Below are positions 1-9,679 of a stretch of DNA of 12,224 nucleotides, piece by piece (within the stretch, counting starts at the first letter, position 1; each line of letters starts with the position of its first letter). Under the pieces are notes generated by a model. It worked only from the letters and a program-made list of their open reading frames with translations. It made no database searches and had not been told where the DNA came from. Origin of the DNA: Rhizopus sp. PT2906 (taxonomy: Eukaryota > Mucoromycota > Mucoromycetes > Mucorales > Rhizopodaceae); contig JAMYHX010000794.1 in NCBI GenBank assembly GCA_025529335.1, positions 1-12,224 of the forward strand, given 5' to 3'. A program made the translations under genes and the position numbers.

Positions 1-193
1 GCTTAGGAAAACATGAGTGTGTAATGTTTTTTAGTGCACATGAAAAAAGGTAAAAGGTAAAATGTTTATCCTCTATTTCCTATTGTTATATCCTTATCCT
101 TTTCTCTTCTGCTTGTGAAATGTAGACTATCATTAACGACGATTGTGGTTGTGATAGATTTAGTGATTATACGTTCATTTTTATAGTAAAGCA

Positions 194-514
194 ATGGATC
201 TTTCAAGTCTGCATAAACTATTTCAAATGGCGCTCAAAACGGGATGAATTGCTAAGGTACGCGACATACTTCATATAGTCCCTTGTTGTTATGGATATTC
301 GTGTATCATGAATGCGAGGTATTATCAAATATGTAATTGATTGAATGGTGAGAAGAGAGGGTTTTATAACCATGAAAAAGAATATGAGTACATAAATATC
401 AAAAAGATAGAAAATAAGCCTTATATGGAACAAATTAGTAAGGAGGAACAATGTGATGGCAGAGCAGTTCACTACTGTAATAACGAATATTGTCGTTTGA
501 TTGATCAAGTGTAG
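194..514 (+). pseudogene. Decayed ORF, family not recognised
   Basis: One plus-strand frame starts with ATG at 194 and runs to TAG at 512-514, broken only by TGA at 245-247 and 338-340. Between the stops the translation looks protein-like. It has charged helical stretches (NHEKEYEYINIKKIENKP) and Cys-containing pieces (PCCYGYSC and HYCNNEYC). The opposite strand of the same stretch gives an uninterrupted but almost wholly hydrophobic 96-residue reading, which I take as its shadow. Both stops would be arginine if TGA derives from CGA, so two C-to-T changes could explain the damage. An alternative is a spliced 3' end of a gene lying upstream: a possible acceptor is at 187-188 and a GTACGC donor at 257. 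I cannot assign a function. The paired cysteines suggest a small metal-binding module, but that is only an inference. Confidence 0.3.
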
Positions 515-1127
515 CCTTTACTTTGTCGGCCCCCTACAGTTAATAGTGCATGCACTTGACATTCGTTTTATTCATGACCAATTTTAAGTCTGGTTCCTTT
601 CAGTAAAAGAAATCTGGCTAGATTTATCTTTTAGTCAACGAAATAAGCGAGTTGAAGTGACTGAGCTCAGTTGGAGACCATCCTATGGGTTCCCATGATC
701 AGTCATACTAGAAGTCGATTCATTCCCTGGTGTCTTAGCTGGCTCTCTGAAGGTAAGTCTTAGCCATACGCACGTGGCAGCCATACACAACCGCTTGAGC
801 CTTCCCTTTCCTATCAATTATCCAAAATATTCAGTGACTGCTGTCATATGGAAACAATGGCACATAACCACTTCATTCATATTACAAGATTTTGAATGCT
901 TAAAACTTCTCATTGCATATCAAACTATCTCTTCAAGACATTGATCGATGGCTCTTCATCCTCTGACTCTCGCCACAGCAACAATTCATATAGGTCAGTT
1001 GCGCCCTATGACTACTGGTCTAGATATGCTCAAACGTTTTTTTCCTCAGCTTCTCGTGACTCTTTGAGGTGATTTTTTTGTCTGTGGACTCCGCGCCCAT
1101 ATACTTTTAAATTAGTCTTTTTTATCC
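515..1127. other. Intergenic, upstream of the deubiquitinase gene
   Basis: I see no supported coding sequence, tRNA or repeat here. All frames are closed by frequent stops. The only structure noted is a small perfect stem, ATGGG-TT-CCCAT, near 686-697, too short to call anything. The stretch presumably carries the promoter of the gene that starts at 1170. Confidence 0.5.
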
Positions 1128-1150
1128 TTTTTTTTTTTTTTTTCTTTTTA
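1128..1150 (+). promoter_or_regulatory. T-rich tract before the start codon
   Basis: A run of 16 T residues (1128-1143) is followed by C and five more T, ending about 20 bp before the ATG at 1170. Pyrimidine-rich tracts of this kind are common in core promoters and leader regions of filamentous fungi. The role here is inferred from position only. Confidence 0.4.
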
Positions 1151-1156
1151 CTGTAC

Positions 1157-1228
1157 ATGACCATATACAATGTCACCTCAAGTTCCAGCCTTACCTCCAA
1201 GACAATTAGTCAAAGTCAATTCAAGTAG
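1157..1228 (+). CDS. Possible overlapping uORF, 23 codons
   Basis: An ATG at 1157 opens a different frame and ends at TAG 1226-1228, overlapping the first 59 bases of the main CDS. If transcription starts upstream of 1157, this uORF would reduce initiation at the main ATG. The transcript start is unknown. The T-rich tract ends only a few bases upstream, so transcripts may begin too close to 1157 for it to matter. Confidence 0.2.
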   Translation: MTIYNVTSSSSLTSKTISQSQFK

Positions 1229-3665
1229 TTCATACTTTTCACCATTAGCCTTATTCTATCACTTAGAAACTCATCAAAGCGACCATCGACACGTATTTAA
1301 GAGCATTTCAGACAAAGAAAATAAAAATATCTTTGCTTGCTCTATATGTCACATCTGGCTTCATGTCACTTCTTCTTCTAATCAAAATAACGCATGTAGC
1401 AATCCCGACTATCTTTGTCATCACTATCATGCTACTGCTGTGGCATATGAATGCTGTGGCTGTCAGTATCAACTTCAGGCTCAATATCAAGCACCTATCA
1501 TACCGCTAAGTTTAATTAAACAACTGGAAACAACTCGGCCCAAAGGAAAGTCATTCGCCCAAACAATGCAGCAATCAGAGCAAAGTCCAACAATGTCGAC
1601 CACTTTTACAACCATCTTGATCTATGTCCACGACCTTTTGAATGGAACTAAAAAAAATATCAATACGAACAATCCACATTTCTTGTCAAGAATTGGCAAC
1701 ACAAAGGAGAGGTAAGAAGAAGAAGAATATGAAAGCGATAGAAGGACTAACTTGAACAAGCTTGGACCTTTTATATTCCATTGGATTCAAGTTAGAGAAC
1801 GAGTATTTGGTTCCACCAGACATTGAACCAGGTACAGCGTCAGAAGCACGACTTAAGCAAATCAGGGAGGAAATTTTGTTGACCATAGATGCTTTACGAT
1901 CTGAACTTGGAGAAGCAGCAGTTCCTTCAGGCTATGCAGAAAAGGATGTTAAAGTAATACCTGCTAATGTAGATACACTTTTTGGAATCATACCCGCCTT
2001 GGAACAATCCAATGTATCCACAAATGGATATCTTGCCGAAGCATATCATTACTTTGGATTGGTTTATGGTGCTAGCGATCAACTTGTCTCATGGACCTAT
2101 AAAAAATTGATAAATGAAGTTCAACTGGATATTCACACGGCCATCGATTATCTTACAAGAATCGCCAATGTGACAAAATCAGAACTATTAGAGACACTAG
2201 TAGTTTGCGAAAAGAGCACAGGAAATATAGGATACAATGATATTAGTGACGCTTATGCCTATTTCAACATTTCGCTAGACTCTAATGTGGATGATAAGTT
2301 ACTGATTGGCCTTTATCAAGTAAAGTTATCTGACGAACCAGAAGAAAGAAACATGCATCAAGATAAATTGAGAATGATTGCTATAGCAAAGAACAGTACT
2401 GAACTCATTGAGTTTTTGAAGACCGAGAAAGGAATTACATCAGCAACAAGCATAGAATCCATTCAACAGATAATGGGAGGTAGGATTAATTGATAGATTT
2501 GTCTTTTTTTTTCTTCTTTTTGCTAACATTCGAAAAAAAGTACCATCCCATATGCTTACAGCTCCTACATCGCCAGTGTAAGTTGCATCAATGAATATAA
2601 TAGAAATCATTCATACCAAAGCTACAATAGACCCGTTGGATTGAATAATATAGGAAATACATGTTACTTTAACAGTCTATTACAGGTAATTGATATTCAT
2701 CCATATCCATTTGAGGGAAAGCTCATACAGTATATAGTACTATTTTACACTATTACCCTTTCGACAAACCATGATGAATAATGAAATGTATATCGAAGAT
2801 GAAAACAGCGAGCCAAAAAAGATTGGTGGTATTAAAGTAGACCAGTTAGAAATTAAGCGTGCGAAAAGATGTAAGTTGTTTTTAGGTTGTATCAATATAT
2901 CATGTTCTTATTTTGATAGTTGTGGAATTGCTAAAGACATTATTCGTAAACCTTCAGTATACATCAGAAAGGGCTATTTCACCTGAATACGACTTAGCCT
3001 ATATGGCTTTATTAAATGAAAGAGATCAACAAGGAGACGATACTAATAGTACTGATACTGATAAAGAAGCAATAACTAAGGATACAGAAGAAGTTGAATA
3101 CGAAGCAACGGACAACGCATCATTATCCAGTACACCAGCCGATGCGCCTCCTTCTTATGATGAAGTTGTAAATAAAACAGATGTGATCATGGAAGAAAAG
3201 ACGCCGACAAAGCCAAAAGAACGGCCGAGCGTAGATGCTATGATGTTTGGCAAGCAGCAAGATGTGACAGGTAATAAGCAAAATAAACCTTGTACATACT
3301 GAGTCAAGATGTTTGTTATAGAATGTATGGGGAACGTGATGTATCTGGTAGAAGCAGCATTAAAGCCTATATCCAAAACAGAAGATGGAGAACAGGTTGA
3401 TGACATGATTCGCCAACTGTTTTATGGAAAGGCGAGACAGATCATCTCTTATTGTGATGATACAACACTAAAGGTTATCAAGAAAGAAATGGAAGAAGAC
3501 TTCTCTCATGTGATTGTCGATGCGTCAGAAGGAAAAGACCTGTATGATGGGTTAGACGAATACTTTTTTGAAAATCAGTTAGAGAGCTTTCAAGGTGGCC
3601 ATGAAGCAACACGTCAAGTGTCAGTAAAATCGTTCCCTCCTGTGCTTCAGATTCTAGTTCAGGTA

Positions 3666-3705
<40 letters not shown>

Positions 3706-4501
3706 TGAGAAAGTTACTAATATTTATACTACTGTAGCGTGTACAATTTGATCGAGCAACAGCCAATGTTTACAAGTCGAATGCCTACATCCAATTTGAT
3801 AAGACTATATACCTTGATCGCTATATGGATGACAATTTTGAGAGATTAAAGGACAAGAGAACTGAGGTTGCCAAGTGGAGAAGAGAGTATGAAGCATATA
3901 AGCAACAGATTGGTAAATATAAAAAGTTCAAGGTAGGAAAAAAGTATTAGTTGGCTGGAATGGAGTCTGACCTGCCCGTTTAGACCTGCCAACTTCCTGT
4001 GCCTGACTTATTAGAGGCTACTTATAAGATTTTGGAAGAGTTTAAATCGGAGTGGTCAACAGAAGAACGAGACAAATATGAAATAGCCTTGCAATTACTA
4101 GAAAAAGAAGCCAAGGAGACGAAAAAGATTATTGAAGAAGGAACAGAAAAGATGAAGTCTATAAAATCAGATATTCGAAACCAATATAAAGATTATAAGC
4201 AAATAGAATATAAGCTTCATGCTGTATTTATACATCAAGGTCAAGCGAACTATGGCCATTACTGGATTTATATACTAGATCATCAACAAAATCAATGGTG
4301 GAAATACAATGATTCATTAGTAACAAAGGTAATAAGATAACTACTTTTATTTACTTTACTAATTTGCATGATTCAAAAAAGGTCAAAGAAAGTGAAATAT
4401 TTCATGATACAACAGGGTCAACAGCGAATCCATATTTCTTAGTATACATAGATTCAAGCAAAATAGATGAGCTGGTGGAGACAATAGTCAAGAAAGTCTA
4501 A
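1170..4501 (+). CDS. UBP2: Ubp2-type ubiquitin-specific protease (10 exons)
   Basis: This gene encodes a cysteine deubiquitinase (peptidase family C19, Ubp2/USP25-28 group) that removes ubiquitin from proteins. Exons by frame and GT-AG sites are 1170-1711, 1761-2479, 2541-2577, 2631-2685, 2738-2870, 2920-3270, 3322-3662, 3738-3932, 3984-4328 and 4382-4501, giving 945 aa with a TAA stop. The N-terminal region has a Cys/His-rich module (FACSICHIW about residue 55, then YLCHHYH and ECCGC), as I recall for fungal Ubp2. The Cys box PVGLNNIGNTCYFNSLLQ puts the nucleophile at about Cys444. The His box YGHYWIYIL puts the base at about His883, and WKYND supplies Asn900/Asp901. Between the boxes lie a low-complexity acidic stretch (about 520-590) and a Lys/Glu-rich helical, probably coiled-coil insert (about 800-865), typical of this group. 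All catalytic boxes are present, so it should be active. It is shorter than yeast Ubp2 (about 1270 aa). Confidence 0.9.
2541..2685 (+). other. Microexon and tandem acceptors before the catalytic Cys
   Basis: Exon 3 is only 37 nt (2541-2577). It ends at a consensus GTAAGT donor (2578) immediately before an in-frame TAA, so retention of the next intron would stop translation just before the catalytic domain. The downstream acceptor can be AG 2620-2621 or AG 2629-2630. Both keep the frame and differ by three residues (Tyr-Asn-Arg) directly before PVGLNNIGNTC. Intron lengths would be 44 or 53 nt, both within the gene's range. The gene coordinates given here use the second acceptor. Confidence 0.6.
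3670..3702. repeat. (AT)16 microsatellite inside an intron
   Basis: An uninterrupted AT dinucleotide run lies within intron 3663-3737 of the deubiquitinase gene. That intron is 75 nt long, against 44-61 nt for the gene's other introns, so the repeat accounts for the extra length. The donor (GTATGT at 3663) and acceptor (CTGTAG ending 3737) are unaffected. Confidence 0.95.
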
Positions 4502-4592
4502 AGAAACAAATACAGTGAATTAAAAATGGTGTAACTTTTTGGCAGAGGTTTAATAGCTCATTAAAAGAAACGTTAAATGCTATATACAGTTG

Positions 4593-4598
4593 TTTATT
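4593..4598 (-). terminator. AATAAA-like poly(A) signal overlapping the stop codon
   Basis: On the minus strand the last sense codon and the TAA stop of the converging gene form the hexamer AATAAA. If used, cleavage would fall in the 92-bp gap between the two stop codons, leaving a very short 3' UTR. Function is inferred from sequence only. Confidence 0.3.
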
Positions 4599-5873
4599 CT
4601 CCTCTTGACTTGAATACAGGCCCAAGCTCAGCCATACCAGCTTTATCTTCACCTTCAATAAGTCGAAGAATTGACGGGTTTACAATGGTGGAGAGGGAAG
4701 TAAGATCGCTGGATTTCTTGAACATATTTTTGACTAATGTTACATCATGCTCCTTCTTGAGTTCCATTACTATTCTTGAAGTTTGTTTCAACAATTCTTT
4801 TGTTTTCCAGTAAAACTGGACAAATTTTGGAATTGCTTCCAACTTGCCATCGATACTTGGTTTTATTTCAAGTATATCCTCAAGCCAAAATTCATATATG
4901 CTTTCGTCTGGTACGAATGACATGCTCCACAAATATACTGTTGTGTCACTTGCGTGAGCAAAGATGATTTTTACTTTTTTAAATGTGGTGATTGATGCAT
5001 ACTGATATTCATCAGCAATTGTTTTTATCATGACTAATGATCCAAACAAGCCCTTATGGTGGTCAAATTTGGATTTGGATTGATCACTACATCCAAAATA
5101 AGACGATGTTTCTGGGAGGAGGATCTCTAGATTTTTATATCCGTGCATTCGAATCAACCTATCAGCATTATACTTGTTACGGCCATCGATCATCATATTT
5201 AGCGCCTTTAGTTGAGTGGACATCGCTTCTAAACAAACTTCACCATAACAAAAATCAGTTTTAGCTGCAACAAGCTCTGCTGCAACTGCTGCTGCCACTG
5301 CATTTAAAAAGGGAAGCAAGAAAAGGCCATTGAATTCGGTTTCACCATCATGGATATCTTTGTAAGTGGTATGGAAATTGTATATGGCTTGAAAAATATT
5401 TTCCATAAACAAAAAGATATCTTCATCTTCACCTTCTGCTTCTGGTACTTTTCTAATTGCTTTTCTATAATTTTTCAAGTCATGTTGATTCATGATATTA
5501 TTAATGTATGACATGCACACCTCTGGAAGTGGACATTTCTTTTTTTTTCATGCTGGTTGATATGTTGATCATAAAGCTTCCTATTCAAAGAACATCTAAG
5601 CGAAACGGTTTTCCCACAACGAATGATACGGTGGTATTCTGGACTATAGGGGTGAAAGCTTCCCTTATTTTCAAAGAACTTGTTCCATTTTCCCAAAATG
5701 GAGTTGGTTTCTTCAGTATTTCCTACAAATTCAGATTGATAGGGCTTCTTCGTTTTTGCTATTTCTTCAGATTCATCATTAGCCTTGCGTTTTGTATCCA
5801 TGCTGCTACTTTCGGGTTCATTATATGTATCACCAAGTTGGATATTTCCAATGTTGTTGTTGTTACCGATCAT
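4594..5873 (-). CDS. Mucoromycota-specific protein, unknown function (intact part)
   Basis: Two exons, 5873-5521 and 5464-4594, join across a 56-nt intron (GTGTGC...TTATAG) that completes an Arg codon, giving 407 aa from the ATG at 5873. I do not know its function. From memory it resembles a large family of hypothetical proteins found in mucoralean genomes. The order of segments is an Asn-rich start (residues 3-6), a Lys/Glu-rich stretch that could be a nuclear localisation signal (about 26-42), an acidic patch GEDEDIF (about 129), an Ala-rich helix (about 173-185), then the most family-like block: GRNKYNADRLIR, NLEILLPETSSYFG, DHHKGLFGSLVMIKTIADEY and SMSFVPDESIYEFW. The end is DKAGMAELGP. 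An Asp (219) followed by a Glu (236) at the end of a hydrophobic strand faintly recalls PD-(D/E)XK nucleases, but the expected Lys is not seen. The start is uncertain, because coding-like sequence continues upstream (5895-6224). Confidence 0.65.
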
Positions 5874-5894
5874 GTTAAAAGTGTTTTAACACAC

Positions 5895-6224
5895 TTAATT
5901 ATTTTAGGCATGGCCGCTTCTGCTTTAAGTGTAGAGATTTTAGGCTGTTATAAGAACGTATTTAGTTGATTTTTGTAAACAAAATACAGTAAAAAAATCG
6001 CTTACCGCTTTTTCTTTCTTCAATATAATTAAATAGTCTCTTAATTTTGTTGGCACTGAACGCTGGTTAATAAGCCAATCAAGATCTTTTTGATAGGCAT
6101 TTAAAATGACATTGTACTTTTTAAACTTGTTGAGATTATTGTGTGTTTGGTTGAAATAATGACGGAATGACCATTGTTCTGTTCCATGTTTGTTGTATTC
6201 AGCTTTGGTGTTATTGTAAAAAGA
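5895..6224 (-). pseudogene. 5' part of the same gene, start missing
   Basis: Upstream of the ATG at 5873 the minus strand reads as protein from 6224 to 6006 (YNKHGTEQWSFRHYFNQ, then NAYQKDLDWLINQRSVP). A 61-nt intron follows (GTAAGC at 6005 to AACAG at 5945), then the frame reads PKISTLKAEAAMPKIIK. I recall mucoralean relatives beginning this way, so this is probably the real N-terminus. Two things are wrong. No ATG exists in frame between the stop at 6227-6225 and 6006, so the start is lost or sits on an unseen upstream exon. The frame also does not run directly into the downstream ORF at 5873: it hits TGA near 5871. The join works either through an 86-nt intron (5894-5809, GTGTGT...GAAAG) that removes the Asn-rich segment, or by assuming a one-base frameshift. 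The gene may be recently inactivated. Confidence 0.5.
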
Positions 6225-6320
6225 CTATTAAGTCGATGACTTGCGGATTAGATTCTTTATTAAAAAAAGCTGAATGTTGTTAAATTAGACGCGTAAGCGT
6301 TTTATAGGGTTAGAGAATCT

Positions 6321-6441
6321 ATGGCTGCTATTTATATTATTGTCGTCACTGACATTATTTATGCTTATATTATTATTGCTATACTAGTAGCTACTATAGT
6401 TATTGTTATTATTATTGTAAGTTATTCTTATCAGATACGAT
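6321..6441. repeat. Imperfect ATT/GTT trinucleotide-rich tract
   Basis: The plus strand is dominated by degenerate ATT, TAT and GTT triplets (such as TTATTGTTATTATTATTG). One frame is open from ATG 6321 for 40 codons and encodes almost only Ile, Val, Ala and Tyr. The composition comes from the repeat, so I treat it as low-complexity DNA, not a membrane peptide gene. Confidence 0.6.
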
Positions 6442-8389
6442 AAAGGAATGTAAAGTAGAATGTATGCTCTACTGTAAGATTATACTCGAGTTATTATAAT
6501 GATTATCAAACACGTCAATATTTGTGAAAGTAATTTCTTGATTCTTCATGATGTTCAGCGAGCTTAAAGCTTTTAAATTCAGAAGGTAGCATTTTGTTTC
6601 TTAGTAACAAGTGAACTGAAAAAGAGTTAAAAAAGGAAAATTTACGCGAAAATAAAATTAGTGTGACATATGCATAATTGTTTTTTTAGTTGCTTACGTT
6701 GTAAGTATTAAACTTTGAAGAAAGGAAATAAAAGAAATGACCATAAAATGCATTATTGTTATAGATTCATCATGCTCAATTCTCATTGACTGTCATAACT
6801 CAAAATTATAATAAATCCCATAGATGACAAAACACAACTATAAACGCATTAATTGATTTACTCCCTTTTGTATTCCTTTAAATAGTATAAACACTCTTCT
6901 TTTAATTAATAAAATTCCAGTCAATGATCCGTATCACTCCTGTTCTTAGACCTTTCCAGATCATTCTTGATCTCCTCTCTTTGTACTAACCAAGTACTCT
7001 TAGTCCCTGTGCGGTTCTTTTCTTTCCCACTTCCTTGATGTGTCTACAACTATTTACAGTATATCTGCATAATTCCAATCTTGATATCGGACTCTATTCA
7101 CTAAAATTTTAATCTTGTTCCTGATCTGCATTTCAAATCTCTGTATTAAACCTTCTTGTCAAACTTTAACAGTTTCCTAATTTGGTCAAGTACATTTAAT
7201 TATACCTGAAGATTGGCAGTGTAACCAACCCGCATCTATAATCACCTGAAAACCGTGGCAAGAAAAAGCGTCCAAAAATAAAAAGGAAAAAAAAAGACAA
7301 GCAAGGATAAATTTTTCGTATCTCAACATCTTATTGTAAAACGCATTTGATAATCAGCATCTTGATTTGAATAGTTTTGATTTGTGCAAGCCTTGATAAT
7401 CAATCAATATGCAAATTTTGAAAATACAACCAACTCATTAGGCGTTTGTTACATACCATATTTTATCAGCCTACTTTAAAATGAGGATACTGACTTTGAA
7501 TTAACCAACGAAATTTAAGGATATTGCTAGGACACGCAAATATAAACAGAGGAATGGGTAGCCTCTTTTACTTTATTTTGTTGATAAGGTTAAAGATGAT
7601 TGTGTTTATTTCATAAAACTTTGATGTTTATATATAATTAATTGAGAATGCTATTAATCCCTTCTCTATTATGGTCAAGGAGATTATGGCCAGAATGTAA
7701 TTCCATAGGATAATCACACTAATCATTCTCGATTTTTCATTGGACTGAAGTTTAAATTAAAATGCTGATGTTGCTCTTGGTTCAAAAAGAAAAAAAAAAC
7801 AAATTTTCTTCCTTCATCATCATTATAAACCAACACAATCGGACCGAGTGAATCTTTTGCTTGGGCTCCGTATCTTTATACTGTAGGACTTAGTAAGGTA
7901 TAAAGGTATATCGGTTGTGAACAATATCTGTGGGCTTGGCGAATATCCTATTTTGCGACGCAACTAAACCCATGTTGGCCAAAGTTGGCTTACTGGAAAA
8001 ATATCTTTTTGATGTTTTGAAAGTAAGTTGCTCATCGAGATTGTTTTGCTTTAAGATTTGTTGAAATTTTTTTATGGTAAAGATTTGATATATGTAATAT
8101 ACATTTACACTAATTTTTATTTTTAAATCTGTGGGAGGATTGAGCACTTTGCTTATTCCTCACGTTAGACTAACCTATTCCAACCTACTCCTGCATGTTC
8201 TGATAAACATGAGAAACACTAATTTACCCTGCTTTTAAATAGTTGCTCTTGTTCAAGTTCCATAATGGCACATATGTTAAATCTATAACCTCTGAATTTG
8301 TTTAACTAAAATATTAAAAATACGCAATATATGTGAAATATGAGATATCCGTATCGAAACTTAAGTGTAGACTGTAAATTAACGAGGCA

Positions 8390-8407
8390 GAAAAAAAAAG
8401 GGGGGGA
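8390..8407. repeat. A-run followed by G-run
   Basis: A block of nine or so A residues runs directly into seven G residues before GAGATTTTATTATTATTAC. It is the only G-homopolymer in this AT-rich stretch. No function is assigned. It could also be a site of assembly error. Confidence 0.6.
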
Positions 8408-8622
8408 GATTTTATTATTATTACAACCGACATACAAGTTAAAGGTGGACTGAGGGGTGTGTGATTTTATAGATTAGTGTAGCCCATTCCAAATAAAGGG
8501 GCAATTTTACTTAATCTTTTTTAGAGATGTCTTGTATATGAACAAGTGTGTGTAAATACGACAAAATATACATACCGTATAAATTATTAAAGTACCTTGA
8601 TGTCTTTCTAATGTTTAATCAG

Positions 8623-9233
8623 TGCCTATATTCATACATCTAAAGAGACAATCTACTGCTTTTAATAATGATGATAAAATCCATTCAAACTATTCTGTTG
8701 TCATTTACGATCATCAATTAAATAAGATGCACATTGTTGCGAACAACTCGACAGCCCATATAACACTTGAAATCCTTAAAGCAACTAGTGATACTCCTTT
8801 GCTACTTTCCCTTTTTGAATCCAACAAAAGAGAACTCGTCAAAAGTAAAAACTAAAGCAGGTGAAACATCTCTTACAAATAATAGGATGGTTGCTGTTAG
8901 AATTGAAGAATCAACCAAAAAAATTACAGCAAAGAACTGATCCGCCATTCAGAAAGATTTTTCCCAAGCTGTGAAAACATGGAAAAAATTGATTTTAAAA
9001 AGACAAAGCATTATTTGGGGAGACATTATTATTGTTCCTAATTCACAGGTTTTGAAAAGCTCTCAGGAAAAATATGCGTTACTGATTCTTTTGAGATATT
9101 TATTCCGTTAAAAACTTTTTTTTCCTCTTTGATTTACAGTAGTTCTACTGTTTATGATATTGCGAATGTTGGCGAAGAAGACACGAAGAATGTGGTAACC
9201 TCAAATGTCACGCTTTATGTTCCGTTTTTGTAA
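8623..9233 (+). pseudogene. Broken or unusually spliced ORF, unrecognised family
   Basis: Coding-like sequence begins after a plausible acceptor (CTAATGTTTAATCAG ending 8622) and reads IHLKRQSTAFNNDD and then YSVVIYDHQLNKMHIVANN before TAA at 8853. A second frame carries on, has a TGA at 8938-8940, and includes IIWGDIIIVPNS. A third stretch, back in the first frame, runs from 9048 to the TAA at 9231-9233 and ends TSNVTLYVPFL. The simplest reading is a decayed gene with two compensating one-base shifts and one stop. Alternatively a 204-nt intron (8845-9048, GTAAAA...TTCACAG) joins the first and last parts in frame, but it would be much longer than any other intron here and would discard a coding-like middle. 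No start codon or upstream exon is visible, and I do not recognise the family. Confidence 0.4.
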
Positions 9234-9660
9234 TAATATATAAAGTAATACAAATGATATTTCCCTTTTTCCCCTTTATACCTTCAAAAGGTGCTTAAGT
9301 ATTCAATTTTTTTTAGGGGTGGGTGATAATCATACAATACAATAATAATTACCTCCAATCCGACCTAGGATGTGGTTTGAAATAGTGACATAAAATAGAC
9401 AGTTACACTAGTTCTTTGTGTTTTATACATATATATATGACCTTGTGCGTTTTGATATTCCTTCTTCTTTTCTTTTCTTTGTGGATTCTTTATTAAGAAT
9501 TATTACAAAGACTAGAAAAAGTAAGCCAATATTCTTTATTATTTTTCTTATATGTTATTGACAATAAATAAACCTGTCAAAAGGAGCCTATCATAGGTCA
9601 CATATTTCAGAAAAACAATAAAAAAAATTGTAATCTATACTCTTTATATCTTTCTAAGCC
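9234..9660. other. Intergenic, AT-rich
   Basis: Nothing codes here. There are short homopolymers, a small TATATATA run near 9430, and no visible terminal repeat that would mark the left end of the transposon relic downstream. Confidence 0.5.
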
Positions 9661-9679
9661 GTGCATTGTGGTACACAAA

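Larger units (their letters stand above)
6228..8612. other. Long AT-rich intergenic region
   Basis: About 2.4 kb with no supported gene on either strand. I found no tRNA-like or rRNA-like block. An 85-codon minus-strand ORF at 7890-8147 has no recognisable features. The stretch around 6900-7150 is more pyrimidine-rich and less AT-rich than its surroundings and contains a TACTAAC motif near 6985, but I could not build exons around it. Confidence 0.5.

Noticed and set aside
218..508. 96-codon minus-strand ORF, strongly hydrophobic
   Set aside because: It lies opposite a protein-like plus-strand frame, and its hydrophobicity is what the reverse of an A-rich, Lys/Glu-rich coding stretch produces.
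194..514. TnpB/Fanzor-like zinc ribbon in the Cys-containing relic
   Set aside because: Only one C-x4-C pair fits loosely, and the expected Arg-Asp catalytic motif after it is absent.
2541..2685. Reading exon 3 straight through to the Cys box in the other open frame
   Set aside because: No donor and acceptor pair connects that frame to exon 2: every available AG falls in the wrong phase for the donor at 2480. The microexon plus GTAAGT donor closes the frame exactly.
5508..5969. 153-codon plus-strand ORF
   Set aside because: It is the antisense of exon 5873-5521 of the minus-strand gene, which has the better splice and family signals.
6440..6590. Possible first exon for the minus-strand gene, with short ATG-started readings near 6480-6580
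   Set aside because: Joining it to the exon at 6224 would need an intron of roughly 260 nt, far longer than others here, and the peptide has no family resemblance that I can see.
6900..7000. TACTAAC motif as the branch site of an intron in an unseen gene
   Set aside because: No open frames flank it on either side, so the motif is probably chance.
7890..8147. 85-codon minus-strand ORF
   Set aside because: No recognisable motif, no splice context and no neighbours that support it. Its length is not surprising by chance.
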